The translations under genes and the position numbers were made by a program. DNA of 64,000 bases from Methanolobus tindarius DSM 2278 (GTDB lineage: Archaea; Halobacteriota; Methanosarcinia; Methanosarcinales; Methanosarcinaceae): positions 1-64,000 of the forward strand of contig NZ_AZAJ01000001.1 of the NCBI RefSeq assembly GCF_000504205.1, in the 5' to 3' direction. Below the pieces are notes generated by a model, which did no database searches, had not been told where the DNA came from, and saw only the letters and a list, made by a program, of their open reading frames with translations. Shown in pieces: positions 16,759 to 26,608 of this stretch (within the stretch, counting starts at the first letter, position 1; every line of letters starts with the position of its first letter).

Positions 16759-17862
16759 CTACCTTTTTGATTTTTTCCCCTGTTCCCGGGGTTTGCTGGA
16801 AACCCTGATTCCTGCCAGTGCAAGAACTATGGCAAACACAATGGAATATACAAATATCTGCAAACCGTCCTGCAGACCTGTTTCAGTTCCTCCCATTACA
16901 GGATTTATGGATATAAGATAACGTGTAGCCCCCCAGAGGAGAAATCCTAATGAAGTGACAAAGAATGCAGGACTCATATACCTGGCAGTTGGCTCTGAGT
17001 GTTGCTTGGAATCAATTATCTTACCTGCATCTGCAAACAGAATTGCCAATACGTATATCCAGATAGTACTGTTAATGAAAGACGTTATAAGCGGAATAAT
17101 TCCGTAATACCATATTCCCTGTGAAGTGTATAAGGACCACACATTCATCAGGCCTACCAATGAGGCAATGAGCACCAACAGAGCTGCTGTTGCATAGGTG
17201 AAAAATGTAAGCCTGCCTGAATAGAAGGAATCTTTCAGTTTTTCCCAGTAAAAGTCTACTGTATCACTGAAACCTCTGTAAAGCATGTAAAGACCCACAG
17301 CTGCCAGAATACCTATTATGGCGCCCTGGGAATAGTCAATTAAAAGGAAGAATGCATAAATAAGAGCCGCAAGACCCACCGGCACAAAGAATGTCTGGGA
17401 TATTTTCGGATCATTGAATGCATGCTTGATTATGTAATATGTGCTTTCAAGATTGGCACTCTGCATTACTACTATACGCCTGACAGAATCTATCTTCATT
17501 CTGGACTGGACAATTGGGATAAGTGTTTCATCTTCAGCACCGTCAGAAACAAATATAGCAGATTCTGCAGGGAACTTTTTTAATAACATATCAAGCTGAT
17601 TTGCAATTTTCTGGTCAGATATGATACCGATATTCCTGTCGCCTGCAAGGGTGATTATCTCTGCATCTACTCCTTTTGCCAGCAGTTCGTCAAGTATCTT
17701 GACCCCACCGAAAATAGTATTGGTATCAGAATCTTCAGGGTCTGCCGTTGCAAGTTTTACTGCTGCCTCTATGTTTGCTTCCCTGCCTATAAGAGGAGCA
17801 AGTACATTTGCTTTGTCTCCAAGGTCATTGTCCCTGTCAATACATATTACCAGTGTTTGCAT
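16759..17862 (-). CDS. DUF373 family membrane protein
   Basis: A 367-residue protein. The N-terminal about 145 residues form a soluble alpha/beta domain (TLVICIDRDNDLG at the start, IITLAGDRNIG, SAIFVSDGAEDE), followed by six or so transmembrane helices from residue 155 to the basic C-terminus. This is the DUF373 architecture, archaeal and of unknown function. The ID(R/K)DDDLG-type acidic start could bind a metal. It lies 4 nt before the phosphorylase ATG on the same strand, so they share a transcript. The function is not known. Confidence 0.85.
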   Translation of the reverse strand: MQTLVICIDRDNDLGDKANVLAPLIGREANIEAAVKLATADPEDSDTNTIFGGVKILDELLAKGVDAEIITLAGDRNIGIISDQKIANQLDMLLKKFPAESAIFVSDGAEDETLIPIVQSRMKIDSVRRIVVMQSANLESTYYIIKHAFNDPKISQTFFVPVGLAALIYAFFLLIDYSQGAIIGILAAVGLYMLYRGFSDTVDFYWEKLKDSFYSGRLTFFTYATAALLVLIASLVGLMNVWSLYTSQGIWYYGIIPLITSFINSTIWIYVLAILFADAGKIIDSKQHSEPTARYMSPAFFVTSLGFLLWGATRYLISINPVMGGTETGLQDGLQIFVYSIVFAIVLALAGIRVSSKPREQGKKSKR

Positions 17863-17961
17863 GCAACTCCAGTAGGTATTTAGAACGAAAATATAAATAG
17901 ATTCTGATAAAACGTTACCTGTAAGTAACTTGGAAAAAAGATAAATTGAGTTTTAAAAGAC

Positions 17962-18591
17962 TTATGAATTTAGCCTTTCAATTAGCAGACGAGCCCATTT
18001 TAGTTTTTTCTTCTTAACGGGATTGACAGTTTCATCATCAAAGTCAAAACCAACAAGAGTTATGCTAACCGCACCGAACTCTTTTGCCAGATATGCACAC
18101 CTGTCTCCGTCACTGAAGCCACCGAAATTGAAAACATAATCCAGTGGAACAGCCTGGGTGCTGCCTATAATTTTGTCCAGTTGCGGAACATGGCTATGGA
18201 GTTTGTCAATATTATCCCCATGACTGTGTACTACCATAATTGAGCCTGCTTTATTTGCAACAATCTCTTTTTCGACATCGCCATCAAGATCGGTTACAAT
18301 TATATCAGGAATTATCCCTCTATCAACAAGTACGGCAGTAGCTCCATCGGCTGCTATTATCACAAAATCATCGGGATTGATAAGTTCAAGTTCCTGTTCA
18401 AGGACAGGAGCATTCCCGCAGACCAGAATATCTTTTCCCTCAATAAGTGCTTTTAATTCGGAAATGTCTGCAGAATTAGAAGTATCGAGCATAGCAGAGA
18501 GGATGAGAGCTGCCTGCTCATCACCTTCCCTGCTAAAGCCCATGTCCTTTAGTATGGACTCGTAAATGGGTTCCCATTCATTGAAGTCCAT
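17962..18591 (-). CDS. mptE: 6-hydroxymethyl-7,8-dihydropterin pyrophosphokinase (archaeal MptE type)
   Basis: A 209-residue enzyme of tetrahydromethanopterin biosynthesis that transfers pyrophosphate from ATP to 6-hydroxymethyldihydropterin. It matches the MptE/DUF115 family: KDILVCGNAPVLEQEL, FVIIAADGATAVLVDRG, PDIIVTDLDGDVE and VVHSHGDNID, with the acidic TDLDGD probably binding Mg. The length is close to characterised archaeal MptE. It begins 7 nt after the ileS stop codon on the same strand and is probably co-transcribed with it. H4MPT biosynthesis links it functionally to mch at 41281. Confidence 0.85.
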   Translation of the reverse strand: MDFNEWEPIYESILKDMGFSREGDEQAALILSAMLDTSNSADISELKALIEGKDILVCGNAPVLEQELELINPDDFVIIAADGATAVLVDRGIIPDIIVTDLDGDVEKEIVANKAGSIMVVHSHGDNIDKLHSHVPQLDKIIGSTQAVPLDYVFNFGGFSDGDRCAYLAKEFGAVSITLVGFDFDDETVNPVKKKKLKWARLLIERLNS

Positions 18592-18598
18592 TGTAACC

Positions 18599-21500
18599 TC
18601 AGTTTGTTTTTGAAATGCCGATGGTCATGGATATGCCTTCGACATCCCAGTCCTTTTCAAGTGAACCTGCTGTGTCAACATCAAGCCCAATGACCTGAAC
18701 GTTTGCACGGGTTTCCTTTGCAATGAACTGCTCGCGGTCAAGTACAAGGTCAAGTACTCTCTGGTCGTTTATCTGTATGTGGGACTTGATATTATCATCA
18801 ACTGCAAGATTGAGTTCCTTCCTCATATCCTGCACCCTGCGAATAACTTCCCTGGTATAACCTTCAGATTCTATTTCACGGGTCAGGTTTGCATCCACAT
18901 AGATTATACCTGCACTGGACTGGGCACTTGCAACCATTTCAGGCAGTGCTTCTATGAAGTTGACCATTTCAGGTTTGATAATAGCTGTTCCTCCCGGGAT
19001 CTCCAGTTCAAACTGGTCTTCCAGAGCAAGTGCTTTCTTAAGCTGCATTGCATCTGCCTGCTTAATTGCACCAACAACCTTGCCGGCATCGCCCTTGAAC
19101 ACAGGACCTATCTTCCCGGGATCGGGATTTGCCTCAAATCCGAGTTCATCCCATGATTCCCCTACTCCGGTAAGCACGATGTCCTTGGAGTTAGTCTGGT
19201 CCATGAGTACGGATTTCAGGTTTGTGACTGCATCTGCTGCCTGCTGGTTTACAGGACTGAGAACTATGCGTGATACTGGCCACCTGAGCTTCCTTCCAAC
19301 CTTCTGGCGGGCATTAGATGCGGATTCCACAATTGAGCGAACCATGTCCATGTGAGCTTCAAGTTCCCTGTCAACAAGGTTCTCATCAACCTGTGGCCAG
19401 TCGTTCATGTGAATTGTTACCGGTGCATCAGGATTTACATTTCTGACAAGGTTCTGGTACATTTCCTCTGCCAGGTGTGGCATAAATGGTGCAATTACCT
19501 TTGCTGTCAGAACGAATACGTCATAGAGTACACGATAAACAGCAAGCTTGTCAGGATCATCTGCTTCTACCCATGTTCTTGGCCTGATGAGCTGGATATA
19601 CCATCTTGAAAGATCTTCAAGAACGAACTCGTTGATTGACCTGAGTGCCCTGTGCAGTGTGCACTTTGACATTGCATCATCAACTTCAGCAACAAGTGTC
19701 TGTGCCCTTGAAAGTATCCACCTGTCTTCCTTACGGAGATGTGTTTTTACAGATTCCAGTGAAACCTGCTGCGGATCAAATTTGTCAAGCACCATGTAAG
19801 GAAGCGGGAAACGATAAACATTCCAGAGGATGTTGATAGTTCTGTTGATATTACCCAATTCACTGCTTACGAATTTGAGATCATCCCACGGAGCACTTGA
19901 AGATAGTACAAAACTACGCAGGGTATCAGCACCGAACTGCTCTATTACATCACCGGGAGCTACGACATTTCCAAGGCTCTTTGACATTTTCTTGCCTTCA
20001 CTGTCAAGGGTGAAACCGTGCATAAGCACACTCTTGTAAGGTGCCTTGCCGAATGCAACCATACTTGCACCAAGCTGTGAGTAGAACCATCCACGTGTCT
20101 GGTCCTGCCCTTCTGTAATAAAATCAGCCGGCCACCATTTGTCGAAATCTTCCTGTTGCTGCGGGAACCTGAGTGTTGCCCATGAAGCTACAGCTGAATC
20201 AAACCATACATCGAAAACGTCTTCAACACGCTTCATCTTGCCGCCACATTCACAGTCAAGCAGGATCTCGTCCACATAAGGTCTGTGAAGTTCGATATCA
20301 TCGCTGACACCGGACATTTCCTGAAGTTCTTCTTTAGTACCGACTACGTGCATCTTGTTACAGCTATTACACTTCCAGACAGGTATTGGTATACCCCAAT
20401 ATCTCTGACGGGAAACACACCAGTCACGTGCCCCTTCTACCCAGTCCTTAAACCTTGCAGAACCAGCCCATTCAGGATACCATTTTACCTGTGCTATCTC
20501 TTCAAGCATCTGTTCCTTGAGCTCACCTATCTTAATGAACCACTGTTCTGTAGCAAGATAGATTATAGGTGTCTTACAACGCCAGCAGTGTCCGTACCTG
20601 TGTTCGATGGCACCTTCTGACAGTAAGTTTCCACGCTCGAGAAGATCCTCAATGACTACCTTGTTAGCTTCACGAATGTGCATTCCTGCATATTCACCGG
20701 CTTCTTCTGTGTAGCGACCGTCTGGTCCGACAGGACAGAATATTGGGAGATCGTGCTTCTTACCGACTTCAAAGTCGTCCATTCCGTGTCCAGGAGCTAT
20801 ATGTACACAACCTGTGTTCTCTGCAGTCACATAGTCTGCAAGATATATGCTGTGTTTCATCTCAGCTTGTATTGGCACCTTGTCAGCTATCGGACTTTCG
20901 TATGAGAGTGATGTGAGATCCTCACCAAGCATTGTACCGAGAACTTCATAATCTGTGTATCTTCCTTTTCGAAGTACATTCTCAACAAGTTCTGAAGCAA
21001 CTATGAGTGTTTCCTCTTTTCCTTCCGCACTTACTGCTTTTACCTTTGAGTACTCAAAAGAAGGATGCACTGCAACTGCTACGTTTGATGGAATAGTCCA
21101 TGGTGTTGTGGTCCAGATGACCACAAAGGTGTTTTCCTCACCTATTATCGGGAATTTTACGAATATTGAAGGATCTTTCCTTTCCTCATATTCGACTTCT
21201 GAGTCTGCAATGGCAGTTTCGCAACGTGGACACCAGTTGACAACACGCTTACCCTGTTCAAGAAGACTCTTCTCCTGTGCCTGCTTCATTGTCCACCAGG
21301 CAGCTTCGATGTACTCATCCCTGAGTGTCATGTAAGGGTCGTTCCAGTCAAGCCAGGCCCCAAGGTCCTGAAACTGATCTGTCATGTCATCCTTCTGCCT
21401 GAGTGCAAATTCCTTACATTTTTCTATGAAATTGCCGACACCGTAAGTCTCAATATCCTTCTTGGATTTGAAACCAAGCGCACCTTCTACTTTTACCTCT

Positions 21501-21775
21501 ATAGGAAGACCATGCATATCCCAGCCTGCACGATCAACGATGTCAAAACCATTCATGGAACGGTATCTTAAAATGGAGTCCTTGATAATCTTGTTCCAGG
21601 CTGTTCCCAGGTGGATGTGTCCTGTTGTATATGGTGGACCGTCTACGAAAAAGAACTTTTTACCACCTTTTCTGTGCTCACGTACCTTGGAATAGGCATT
21701 CTGCTCGTTCCAGAGAGCATGTACCTTCTCCTCTATTTTCTTTGGGTCATACTGGTTGGTGATCTCCTCTATCAT
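18599..21775 (-). CDS. ileS: Isoleucyl-tRNA synthetase
   Basis: A 1058-residue class I synthetase, the usual size for archaeal/eukaryal-type IleRS. The HIGH-type signature is [13 protein letters not shown] (residues about 49-60) and the KMSKS signature is [10 protein letters not shown] (about 593-602). The editing domain (CP1) lies between, with [10 protein letters not shown]. Zinc-ligand cysteines occur in WCPRCETA and in CNSCNKMH. It charges tRNA-Ile and edits valine. The gene starts two-gene transcript ileS-mptE. A GGAG ribosome-binding site lies 8 nt before the ATG. Confidence 0.97.
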   Translation of the reverse strand: MIEEITNQYDPKKIEEKVHALWNEQNAYSKVREHRKGGKKFFFVDGPPYTTGHIHLGTAWNKIIKDSILRYRSMNGFDIVDRAGWDMHGLPIEVKVEGALGFKSKKDIETYGVGNFIEKCKEFALRQKDDMTDQFQDLGAWLDWNDPYMTLRDEYIEAAWWTMKQAQEKSLLEQGKRVVNWCPRCETAIADSEVEYEERKDPSIFVKFPIIGEENTFVVIWTTTPWTIPSNVAVAVHPSFEYSKVKAVSAEGKEETLIVASELVENVLRKGRYTDYEVLGTMLGEDLTSLSYESPIADKVPIQAEMKHSIYLADYVTAENTGCVHIAPGHGMDDFEVGKKHDLPIFCPVGPDGRYTEEAGEYAGMHIREANKVVIEDLLERGNLLSEGAIEHRYGHCWRCKTPIIYLATEQWFIKIGELKEQMLEEIAQVKWYPEWAGSARFKDWVEGARDWCVSRQRYWGIPIPVWKCNSCNKMHVVGTKEELQEMSGVSDDIELHRPYVDEILLDCECGGKMKRVEDVFDVWFDSAVASWATLRFPQQQEDFDKWWPADFITEGQDQTRGWFYSQLGASMVAFGKAPYKSVLMHGFTLDSEGKKMSKSLGNVVAPGDVIEQFGADTLRSFVLSSSAPWDDLKFVSSELGNINRTINILWNVYRFPLPYMVLDKFDPQQVSLESVKTHLRKEDRWILSRAQTLVAEVDDAMSKCTLHRALRSINEFVLEDLSRWYIQLIRPRTWVEADDPDKLAVYRVLYDVFVLTAKVIAPFMPHLAEEMYQNLVRNVNPDAPVTIHMNDWPQVDENLVDRELEAHMDMVRSIVESASNARQKVGRKLRWPVSRIVLSPVNQQAADAVTNLKSVLMDQTNSKDIVLTGVGESWDELGFEANPDPGKIGPVFKGDAGKVVGAIKQADAMQLKKALALEDQFELEIPGGTAIIKPEMVNFIEALPEMVASAQSSAGIIYVDANLTREIESEGYTREVIRRVQDMRKELNLAVDDNIKSHIQINDQRVLDLVLDREQFIAKETRANVQVIGLDVDTAGSLEKDWDVEGISMTIGISKTN

Positions 21776-21816
21776 TTAGGATTCTCCATATGAATGTGAA
21801 TTATAATTGTTATCTG

Positions 21817-21830
21817 AATTTATATGTAAA
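21817..21830 (-). promoter_or_regulatory. TATA box of the ileS-mptE operon
   Basis: The minus strand reads TTTACATATAAATT about 45-55 nt before the ileS ATG, leaving a short leader with an ATGGAGAATCC ribosome-binding region. No riboswitch-like structure is apparent in the leader. Confidence 0.45.
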
Positions 21831-21906
21831 CACTTCGTGTAAACCTAGTGCTTATCCTACTGCAATATTGAATTTAATGATTATGGATGAAACACGTATG
21901 TTATAA

Positions 21907-22375
21907 TTAAATGTTGTTAAAAATATGTGGTGGATTATATGGGTCTGCAATAATTGAATCAGGCTGCACAAAAATCCTATACTCCGGCGAGTAGTATCGT
22001 GCACCATAATACATCAATTCAGTATCAACATCATTCTCCTGTCCCGTGAAACCGTACTTCTCCAAACCACCTGACTGAACTTCTCCATATGGATAGTACT
22101 CAGTACGCTCAACCTCAAGCCCACTCTCGTTAACCAACAAAGTGGTACTGCTCAGATGATCTGACAGATACCATTCCATATCTCCAGATGTTTCTTTAGC
22201 TATCCGTTCATCATCACGGAAGAAGTAGCTGATGGCAGTGCCGTTCTCACTCTCGTAGAACTGGTTAACGTAGTAAGTAAACTCACAAGCAGAGTTCTGT
22301 TTCTTGACTCTCTGACCAGAGGGGGCGTACCAGTATTTTCCACGAGTGTCCCTCTATCAGAATCCGATGCGAATA
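21907..22375 (-). pseudogene. RHS core remnant, frameshifted and truncated
   Basis: The RHS core is recognisable from FRDDERIAKET through MEWYLSDHLSSTTLLVNES to GARYYSPEYRIFVQPDS and DPYNP, where the homology ends in PHIFNNI and a stop. Compared with the intact copy at 22839-24251, one base is missing in the run of A at about 22336 (minus-strand GTGGAAAATAC in place of GTGGAGAAATAC). Translation therefore breaks between LVE and the KYWY segment. The hyper-conserved DPYNP junction normally precedes the toxin tip, which is absent. It is a dead 3' end of an older cassette in this locus. Confidence 0.8.
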
Positions 22376-22467
22376 GTTCCCTGAAGTAATCTAAGGTATT
22401 CTTCCTGTATATCAAAAGAAGAAAAAGGAAAAAGATGTAGGGGTACTATGAATAATTTATTCTTAAC

Positions 22468-22830
22468 TCATGAAGACACCACTGAATTATAATATTTATC
22501 TAATAGCTTAATTGTATACGATATAAGCAAAAAGTTCAATTTAATTTGTGGATAATTTTCAACATCAAAATTGTCAACCATATTATCGATATTTTTCAAT
22601 CTGACTGAAACCAAAAAATCAACATACTCTTTATTTTCAGAAGCAGGTTTCTTGTTTGAGAGAGTACCAATCACCTCAGATAGTGCTAGTTCTAATTCGG
22701 TCCAAAGATCATTTCCAATTCCATCTTCAGGACTCTCACCCATACGTAGCATTCTAAGTATGTTTTTCACTTGGTTTAATACATCCATAGTTTCTTCCAT
22801 AGTTTCCAATTCGTCTCGTTCTTCCATCAT
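22468..22830 (-). CDS. Probable immunity protein for the upstream RHS toxin tip (120 aa)
   Basis: A small, acidic, predominantly helical protein of 120 residues with no signal peptide or membrane segment. It starts 8 nt after the stop of the RHS core-toxin frame, precisely where the cognate immunity gene sits in RHS and other polymorphic-toxin loci. I recognise no family by sequence. The position, size and acidity are the grounds for the call; the pairing with the toxin is inference. Cognate immunity proteins are cytoplasmic and neutralise the toxin by direct binding. Confidence 0.6.
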   Translation of the reverse strand: MMEERDELETMEETMDVLNQVKNILRMLRMGESPEDGIGNDLWTELELALSEVIGTLSNKKPASENKEYVDFLVSVRLKNIDNMVDNFDVENYPQIKLNFLLISYTIKLLDKYYNSVVSS

Positions 22831-22838
22831 CTACCTCC

Positions 22839-24251
22839 CTACTTATTTGGATTTTTAGGATGATATGAAACTATCTGCCCATCTTTTGTATAAATACCCA
22901 TTTCATTGTTGCTTTTAGGACCAATTGTTATTTTGACACCTATAGATCCATCTTTTAATGTAGTTTCTTTTACCTTTGCATTTTCAGGCAAATTATTTAG
23001 TCCATATTGCTCAAACAAATTTTCTGCATTGTGTGTATATTGTTCTCTCGACATATCGATATTTCTACTTGTAACATGAGTTTCATAATGATACTCAAAA
23101 GCATCTTCTGCATTTTCCCAATTGGTGTTGGCCCACTTATTAAGAATTGTGGGGTTAGCAATGTTCTCTGCACTTCTACTTGTATCAATTACATTATCTA
23201 ATTTCTTCTCAGCATCTAACGTCTTATCCATTAGATGGAATAAATCACCAACATTGTCTGCATGGGTCACACCTTCCTCAACAGCCTTAACTGCAAGCCT
23301 GCCACCTGTGGCACCCGGTAAAGCCAGACATACGACATCTGTAGCAAGACCAATATAAGTCCATTTATCAGCGTTACCTGTGCGGATGTCGTTCAAATCC
23401 ATTGCAATGAAAGCAATATCTATCGCACTCTCAACATAGTGCCCACTTGGATCGGTGTATTTGACAGGATTATTCAGTGTATATGAATACCTGTTCAGAG
23501 CTTGTGGATTGTACGGGTCAGGCAACATTGTATCAGGCTGCACAAAAATCCTGTACTCAGGTGAGTAATACCTAGCACCGTAGTACATTAGCTCAGTGTC
23601 GGCATCATTCTCCTGTCCAGTGAAACCGTATTTCTCCAGCCCACCTGACTGAACCTGACCGTATGGATAATACTCGGTACGCTCAACCTCAAGCCCACTT
23701 TCGTTAATCAGCAAAGTGGTACTGCCAAGATGGTCTGACAGATACCATTCCATGCCTTCATCTGTCTGCTTGGCTATCCGTTCATCATCACGGAAAAAGT
23801 AGCTGGTTGCAGTACCATTATCAATTTCATAGAACTGGTTCACATAGTAGTTGAACTCACCAACAGAGTTTTGTTTCTTGACTCTTTGGCCGTTGGCATC
23901 GTACCAGTATTTCTCCACAAGGGAACTGTTATCTGAGTATCGGACCTCAGATAGTTGGTTAGCATCGTTGTAAGTGTAGATGAAATCTTCATCCTCAACC
24001 AAATTCCCGTTGGCATCGTAATCAAGGCTTTCATTGTTATAACTTACAGGAGCATGGAACGGTGTCAGTGAATAGCCATAGGATGAGATGGTGGTGCCGT
24101 TGTCAGTGACTTGCTGTATACATCCATACTGATCGTAGGTGAAATCACGCTGGTAGGTGGAGACACTGTTGACCGACATGTCCGCGCTGGTCAGCCTGTC
24201 AAGGTCGTCATAGCCGTATGTCTTCACGGCACTATTACATCTTGTGTCCAA
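22839..24251 (-). CDS. Orphan RHS core with C-terminal toxin domain
   Basis: A 470-residue frame. Residues about 9-190 are YD repeats (KTYGYDDLDRLTSADM onwards), 190-265 the RHS core ending in DPYNPQALNRYSYTLNN and YTDPSGHY. After that hyper-conserved junction the sequence changes to a hydrophobic pretoxin-like stretch and a C-terminal domain (about 365-470) ending MGIYTKDGQIVSYHPKN, which recalls small RNase-type (BECR-like) toxins; that assignment is weak. The frame has no ATG and no signal peptide; the first initiator is TTG at 24251, within the end of the upstream gene. It is therefore probably a silent tip module that needs recombination with a full-length RHS gene. Confidence 0.75.
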   Translation of the reverse strand: MDTRCNSAVKTYGYDDLDRLTSADMSVNSVSTYQRDFTYDQYGCIQQVTDNGTTISSYGYSLTPFHAPVSYNNESLDYDANGNLVEDEDFIYTYNDANQLSEVRYSDNSSLVEKYWYDANGQRVKKQNSVGEFNYYVNQFYEIDNGTATSYFFRDDERIAKQTDEGMEWYLSDHLGSTTLLINESGLEVERTEYYPYGQVQSGGLEKYGFTGQENDADTELMYYGARYYSPEYRIFVQPDTMLPDPYNPQALNRYSYTLNNPVKYTDPSGHYVESAIDIAFIAMDLNDIRTGNADKWTYIGLATDVVCLALPGATGGRLAVKAVEEGVTHADNVGDLFHLMDKTLDAEKKLDNVIDTSRSAENIANPTILNKWANTNWENAEDAFEYHYETHVTSRNIDMSREQYTHNAENLFEQYGLNNLPENAKVKETTLKDGSIGVKITIGPKSNNEMGIYTKDGQIVSYHPKNPNK

Positions 24252-24835
24252 ATATTATAGTTAGAGTATAATAATTCATGAGTTTTGTTTCCTTCAATAA
24301 CTTTTTGCGATAAGATATGTACTGTTCTCATTACATCCATTTGAGCATCATACTTACCTTCTTTAAAGCCCAGTAAAACAGGTTTGTTTACATTTACATG
24401 AGTTTTTGGTTTCGTAATAAACCCCCATTTAACGCTTTGAAAGTTTTTCACAAAAACTTCTCCATAATACATTGCAATATCCATAGCTATCGCAAGTGTT
24501 ACTGTATTTACTCTGTGTGTGTCATTTTTTATTTCTTCTTTCAACCATTCTGGACTTGCCTGCACTTCTCTTTCAAGTTCTTCCGGACTTTTTTCAACTA
24601 ACTCAACATGCGGAATGAACCACTTCCAAAGTTTGATTAAGGATTCTGGAGTGTAATCTAATTCACTTTTAGTCCCACCTCCAGTTCTTTCAAAAAAATC
24701 CATTAAAATATCAATTCTATCAGGAAGCACACTCATGTACCAGTCAAAGTATTTTTGAGCTTCTTTTTTGCTCATTTCCCTAAATGTAGGGCGTTCAAAT
24801 GGTGGCGTTATCTTTTCCATACAATAATTCATCAT
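24224..24835 (-). CDS. Probable immunity protein of the first RHS cassette (203 aa)
   Basis: A 203-residue soluble protein with many charged residues and the segment WGFITKPKTHVNVNKPVLLGF. It starts 12 nt after the stop of the RHS N-terminal frame (24848) and is the immunity-like partner of its short tip. The last codons (VIVP and the stop) read into the RHS core repeat: the TGA is formed by the conserved RHS sequence GTGAAGAC at 24229-24236. The true C-terminus may therefore have been trimmed by the recombination. The family is not recognised; the role is inferred from position. Confidence 0.6.
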   Translation of the reverse strand: MMNYCMEKITPPFERPTFREMSKKEAQKYFDWYMSVLPDRIDILMDFFERTGGGTKSELDYTPESLIKLWKWFIPHVELVEKSPEELEREVQASPEWLKEEIKNDTHRVNTVTLAIAMDIAMYYGEVFVKNFQSVKWGFITKPKTHVNVNKPVLLGFKEGKYDAQMDVMRTVHILSQKVIEGNKTHELLYSNYNIWTQDVIVP

Positions 24836-24847
24836 TTAATCACCATT

Positions 24848-26299
24848 TTATGAATCATGAATTACAACTTTTATTCCATTGTCTTCCAACATTTGTCGTA
24901 ACGGTGTTGACGGACCTATTTTTCCAGTTTTTCCGCTTCTGTAGAAATGCCATTCCACTCCATTTCCATTGTTTATCCATACTGTTTTTGAAGTAATGTT
25001 TTCTTCATTCTTATATCCCCTCAGCAAATCAACTAGTCCGTCACCATTTACATCTGCAATTCGCAGCCCGTTATCTCGCCCTGCACCTGAAAAATAACTA
25101 GGAAGTGCCCATGAATCACTTTCATTCCAAGAACTTGTTGTGTTATAATAATCAACTACAGTGGATGGAAATTTGTCATCATTGAAACCTGTTTTTGAAA
25201 TAGAGGTCAAAAATTCTCTTGAAGTAGTATTTCCATATCCAAGATTATACGTCCATAATTGAGAAATATTATTAATGATATCTACAGAAGAAATCAGATT
25301 TCTTTCATTAATTCTATTTCCATATTCATAAATATCAAATGTAGTTGTCTTTTCATCAAGATTAAAATTAATGTATGAAAATCCATCATTATAAGTAATA
25401 TTGGTTAGGTAGGTGCTTCCAATCTCTTCGCTGTCTGGATTTTCTACGTAGTTGTATTGGATCTGATTCCCATTTACATCTTCAATTATGTCCATCCACC
25501 ATTTACTGACATAATTTCTTGATTCCACTGAGTTTCTTTGTTCCGAATCATTGTTGTATCCAAAACGATAAGTTGTTCCATCTGGAGTGATAACATTCCA
25601 GTATTCACCAAATGAATTACTATTTGTCATGTTTCTGGATATCTTCATGAAACTTTCAATTTCGGTATGATACAGACCGTCTTCTTCGACATAAATGAGG
25701 TCATAACTTGAACCGTCCAGAGTGAGAATGAACCTGTCATCGCTTGTGTTTCCGGGAGTGTATCTTACATCTCTTATAATGCAATTATCATTAAGGGACC
25801 AGCCTGCTCCCAGAGAACCGTATGTACCTTTTAAATTTGAGCTGCTGGAATAAGTAAGAGTAACTTTTGGTTCAAGTCCTCCTTTTCCTGCTACTGTTTC
25901 AATTGGATAAGTATAGATGAAAGATCCGGTGAAAAGGCTTGTGTCAAAATAATCATTTCCTTTCTCAAGAGTCGGGTTGAGGTAATTTTTTGCATCTAAT
26001 ATAGTATAAATTTCTTCAAGAGAAGTAGATGTTGTTGAAATTGTTGCCTCAGATGTAGTAAGCTCTTCAGTACTGTCTTCTTCAGTCTCTACTGTTTCTT
26101 CAGTCAATTGATCATCGCTTGCAGAAGATGTGTCTTCTTCTGATGCGGCGTCTGCTTGTGAACCTTCTGTATTTTCACTATTGGAAGACTCAGACATCTC
26201 GACACAGTAAACATTTGGTGTCAATATGACAATTATCATAAATACAGCAATACATTTTTGAATCCATCCTCTACTTTTCTGTACCATATTATTCCTCAT
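24848..26299 (-). CDS. RHS/SpvB-like secreted protein N-terminus joined to a short toxin tip
   Basis: A 483-residue protein. A signal peptide (about residues 12-32, ending VYCVE) is followed by a Ser/Thr/Glu-rich linker, then an SpvB-like domain (about 105-400: GSFIYTYPIETVAGKGGLEPKVTLTYSS, DVNGNQIQYNYV) and one FG-GAP/VCBS-like element (RIADVNGDGLVDLLRG). Right after WINNGNGVEW the sequence ends with HFYRSGKTGKIGP and a tail of about 25 residues, which looks like the end of a toxin. The YD-repeat and core domains expected in between (compare 1-3813) are missing, so an internal deletion joined head and tip. An immunity-like gene follows 12 nt later. Confidence 0.75.
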   Translation of the reverse strand: MRNNMVQKSRGWIQKCIAVFMIIVILTPNVYCVEMSESSNSENTEGSQADAASEEDTSSASDDQLTEETVETEEDSTEELTTSEATISTTSTSLEEIYTILDAKNYLNPTLEKGNDYFDTSLFTGSFIYTYPIETVAGKGGLEPKVTLTYSSSSNLKGTYGSLGAGWSLNDNCIIRDVRYTPGNTSDDRFILTLDGSSYDLIYVEEDGLYHTEIESFMKISRNMTNSNSFGEYWNVITPDGTTYRFGYNNDSEQRNSVESRNYVSKWWMDIIEDVNGNQIQYNYVENPDSEEIGSTYLTNITYNDGFSYINFNLDEKTTTFDIYEYGNRINERNLISSVDIINNISQLWTYNLGYGNTTSREFLTSISKTGFNDDKFPSTVVDYYNTTSSWNESDSWALPSYFSGAGRDNGLRIADVNGDGLVDLLRGYKNEENITSKTVWINNGNGVEWHFYRSGKTGKIGPSTPLRQMLEDNGIKVVIHDS

Positions 26300-26608
26300 G
26301 TTGAATATTTTAGAAAGTATGGAAAAGACTTACATATATAATTTGTGAAATTAATCTATAATTTAGGATGTTAGCTAAGTAAATTAAACAAATGAGAGTG
26401 TGGCAAGATTAATTTTGAAGGCAATCATACTTTGAAAATGAAAACAAAATAAAGTTAAAATATCTTCAATCTGCTGTATTAAATACACTGTTATTTTACT
26501 GTACAATAACAGATTCTATCGGCTATTTCCTGCAGAATTCTTTAAGACCTTCAAGTAAAAAACAATAATATCAAAAAAGAAAAAAGTGAGAGATATCCAT
26601 TCTGGATA
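26300..26608. other. Intergenic region with RHS promoter
   Basis: No gene is seen in these 309 bases. On the minus strand AATTATATATGTAAG (about 26330-26344) is a good TATA box roughly 40 nt before the RHS ATG at 26299. The rest is AT-rich with a short palindrome ATATCCATTCTGGATAT at 26592-26608 next to the stop of the upstream FGE-like gene, a possible 3'-end hairpin. Confidence 0.45.

Noticed and set aside
18954..19355. 133-codon frame on the plus strand
   Set aside because: Antisense to conserved ileS codons; composition (Ser/Pro/Arg-rich) is typical of a shadow frame.
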